Below, one piece after another: positions 4,756-5,517 of a stretch of DNA of 5,517 nucleotides. Source of the DNA: Planctomycetota bacterium (GTDB lineage: Bacteria > Planctomycetota > Planctomycetia > Pirellulales > Thermoguttaceae). The stretch spans positions 1-5,517 of the forward strand of contig JAEWUR010000235.1 in NCBI GenBank assembly GCA_023397045.1, given 5' to 3'. The notes below the pieces were generated by a model. That model saw only the letters and a list, made by a program, of their open reading frames with translations, had not been told where the DNA came from and did not search any database. The stretch's first letter is position 1. Each line of letters begins with the position of its first letter. The translations under genes were made by a program, and so were the position numbers.

Positions 4756-5418
4756 ATGCGATATCTTGATCTCACGCTGCCGACGGCGGCCGAAAACCTT
4801 GCGTTGGACGAAGCGCTGCTCGAAGAGGCCGAGGCCGCGCACCAACCGACCGAGACGTTGCGTTTCTGGGAATCGACCGAGCCGATGGTCGTCGTCGGCC
4901 GATCGTCGCGCGTCGAGATCGAGGTCCAGAGCGCATTCTGCGAAGCTCGTCGCATTCCGGTCATGCGTCGCGTCAGCGGCGGCGCGGCCATCGTTGCCGG
5001 GCCCGGCTGTTTGATGTACGCCTTGGTCCTCAGCTACGAAAAACGCCCTCACTTGCGCACCCTCGGCGAGGCCCATCAACACGTTTTGAATTGGTTGGGT
5101 TCAGCCTTGCAGCCGCTTGCGCCCGAGGTGCGTTGTTGCGGCACGAGTGATTTGGCCCTTGGCGAACTGAAATTCTCCGGCAACAGCGCGCGATGTCGCC
5201 GCGAACATTTTTTGTATCACGGCACGCTGCTTTACGATTTCCCGTTGGAGTTGATGGAGCAATGCCTGGGCACGCCGCCACGAATGCCCGACTATCGGCG
5301 CAACCGGCCGCATGGCCGATTTGTCGCCAACTTGCCGCTGACGGCCGACGCGATCCGCCAGGCCATTCGGAAATCTTGTGATGCTTTCGAGCCGTGCGAC
5401 GGATGGCCTGCCGATTGA
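4756..5418 (+). CDS. Lipoate/octanoate-protein ligase (LplA/LipM-like) family enzyme, probably C-terminally shortened
   Basis: A 220-residue BPL/LplA catalytic-domain protein. The family joins lipoate or octanoate, through an acyl-adenylate or by transfer, to the lipoyl-domain lysine of 2-oxoacid dehydrogenase E2 subunits or GcvH in the cytoplasm. Visible motifs are NLALDEALLEEA (14-25), LRFWESTEPMVVVGRSS (35-51), RRVSGGAAIVAGPG (71-84, replacing the usual RRxSGGGAVYHDxG), LGELKFSGNSAR (135-146, with K139 as the conserved binding lysine) and HGTLLYDF (155-162). There is no LplA C-terminal accessory domain, so it resembles single-domain LipM/LipL/LplJ-like enzymes; substrate and mechanism cannot be decided. 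The ATG at 4756 lacks a good ribosome binding site; a TTG at 4723 is an alternative, but MRYLDLTLP fits the family start. The TGA at 5416-5418 is followed in frame by 16 codons that look like the family's end, so the reading may be interrupted. Confidence 0.88.
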   Translation: MRYLDLTLPTAAENLALDEALLEEAEAAHQPTETLRFWESTEPMVVVGRSSRVEIEVQSAFCEARRIPVMRRVSGGAAIVAGPGCLMYALVLSYEKRPHLRTLGEAHQHVLNWLGSALQPLAPEVRCCGTSDLALGELKFSGNSARCRREHFLYHGTLLYDFPLELMEQCLGTPPRMPDYRRNRPHGRFVANLPLTADAIRQAIRKSCDAFEPCDGWPAD

Positions 5419-5469
5419 ACCGCTCAGCTTGTGGCCGAGAAATACAGCCGGCCCGAGTGGAATGCCTGA
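5416..5469 (+). other. In-frame TGA and 16-codon extension resembling the ligase C-terminus
   Basis: Directly after the TGA (5416-5418), the same frame reads TAQLVAEKYSRPEWNA and then TGA at 5467-5469. A terminal KYxxxEWN-type segment is typical of the end of LplA/LplJ catalytic domains, so the first TGA looks like an internal stop. A single C-to-T change of a CGA arginine codon would create it. If read through, the protein would be 237 residues. It could be a true nonsense mutation, a sequencing error, or coincidence. Confidence 0.5.
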
Positions 5470-5487
5470 CGCGACGTTTGCGCAGGT

Positions 5488-5510
5488 CCCCTCTCCCTTT
5501 GGGAGAGGGG
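5488..5510. repeat. REP-like palindrome CCCCTCTCCC-TTT-GGGAGAGGGG
   Basis: A perfect 10-bp inverted repeat with a TTT loop, followed by CAAGGGG at the window edge. Palindromes of this CCCTCTCCC/GGGAGAGGG kind are widespread dispersed intergenic elements in many GC-rich bacteria. Here it lies just after the ligase gene and could also stop or stabilise its transcript, though no U-tract is visible before the window ends. Confidence 0.65.
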
Positions 5511-5517
5511 CAAGGGG

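Noticed and set aside
5416..5450. Selenocysteine insertion at the ligase TGA
   Set aside because: The only hairpin nearby (about 5425-5441) has an A-C mismatch and sits closer to the TGA than in known bacterial SECIS elements, and the position is not a known catalytic site in the family.

Overview
The window most likely comes from a planctomycete, probably of the Pirellulales type. Three things suggest this: a secreted protein built from 16-residue 'YTV' repeats, a single protein joining BRCT, MerR-type HTH and TPR modules, and a GC-rich sequence with wide gaps between genes. The taxonomic call is inferred from protein style and is not proven. No rRNA, tRNA, CRISPR array, insertion sequence or phage gene is visible.

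Layout: (1) 1-148, minus strand, is the N-terminal part of a small membrane-anchored protein that runs off the left edge. (2) 149-432 is a divergent intergenic region. (3) 433-1527, plus strand, is a soluble PAS-domain sensor histidine kinase of the NarL/DegS type with no response regulator in view. (4) 1528-1989 is a 462-base gap between convergent genes. It is not empty: it holds a dense set of inverted repeats that fold into a three-way-junction RNA-like element ending in a minus-strand U-tract terminator, next to a second stem and a minus-strand promoter-like sequence. I read this as a candidate small structured RNA. (5) 1990-3120, minus strand, encodes the BRCT-MerR-TPR protein. (6) 3191-4384, minus strand, encodes the exported YTV-repeat protein, 70 bases upstream of (5) and in the same direction, so the two may be co-transcribed. 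(7) 4385-4755 is a divergent intergenic region. (8) 4756-5418, plus strand, encodes a lipoate/octanoyl-protein ligase-family enzyme. It stops at a TGA that is followed in frame by 16 codons resembling the missing C-terminal end of the family. (9) 5488-5510 is a perfect 10-bp palindrome of the dispersed CCCTCTCCC/GGGAGAGGG type.

The genes do not form an obvious pathway: sensing (kinase), regulation or scaffolding (BRCT-MerR-TPR), cell surface (YTV protein) and lipoylation (ligase). The main points for follow-up are the unassigned structured RNA element at about 1582-1722 and the in-frame TGA near the end of the ligase gene.
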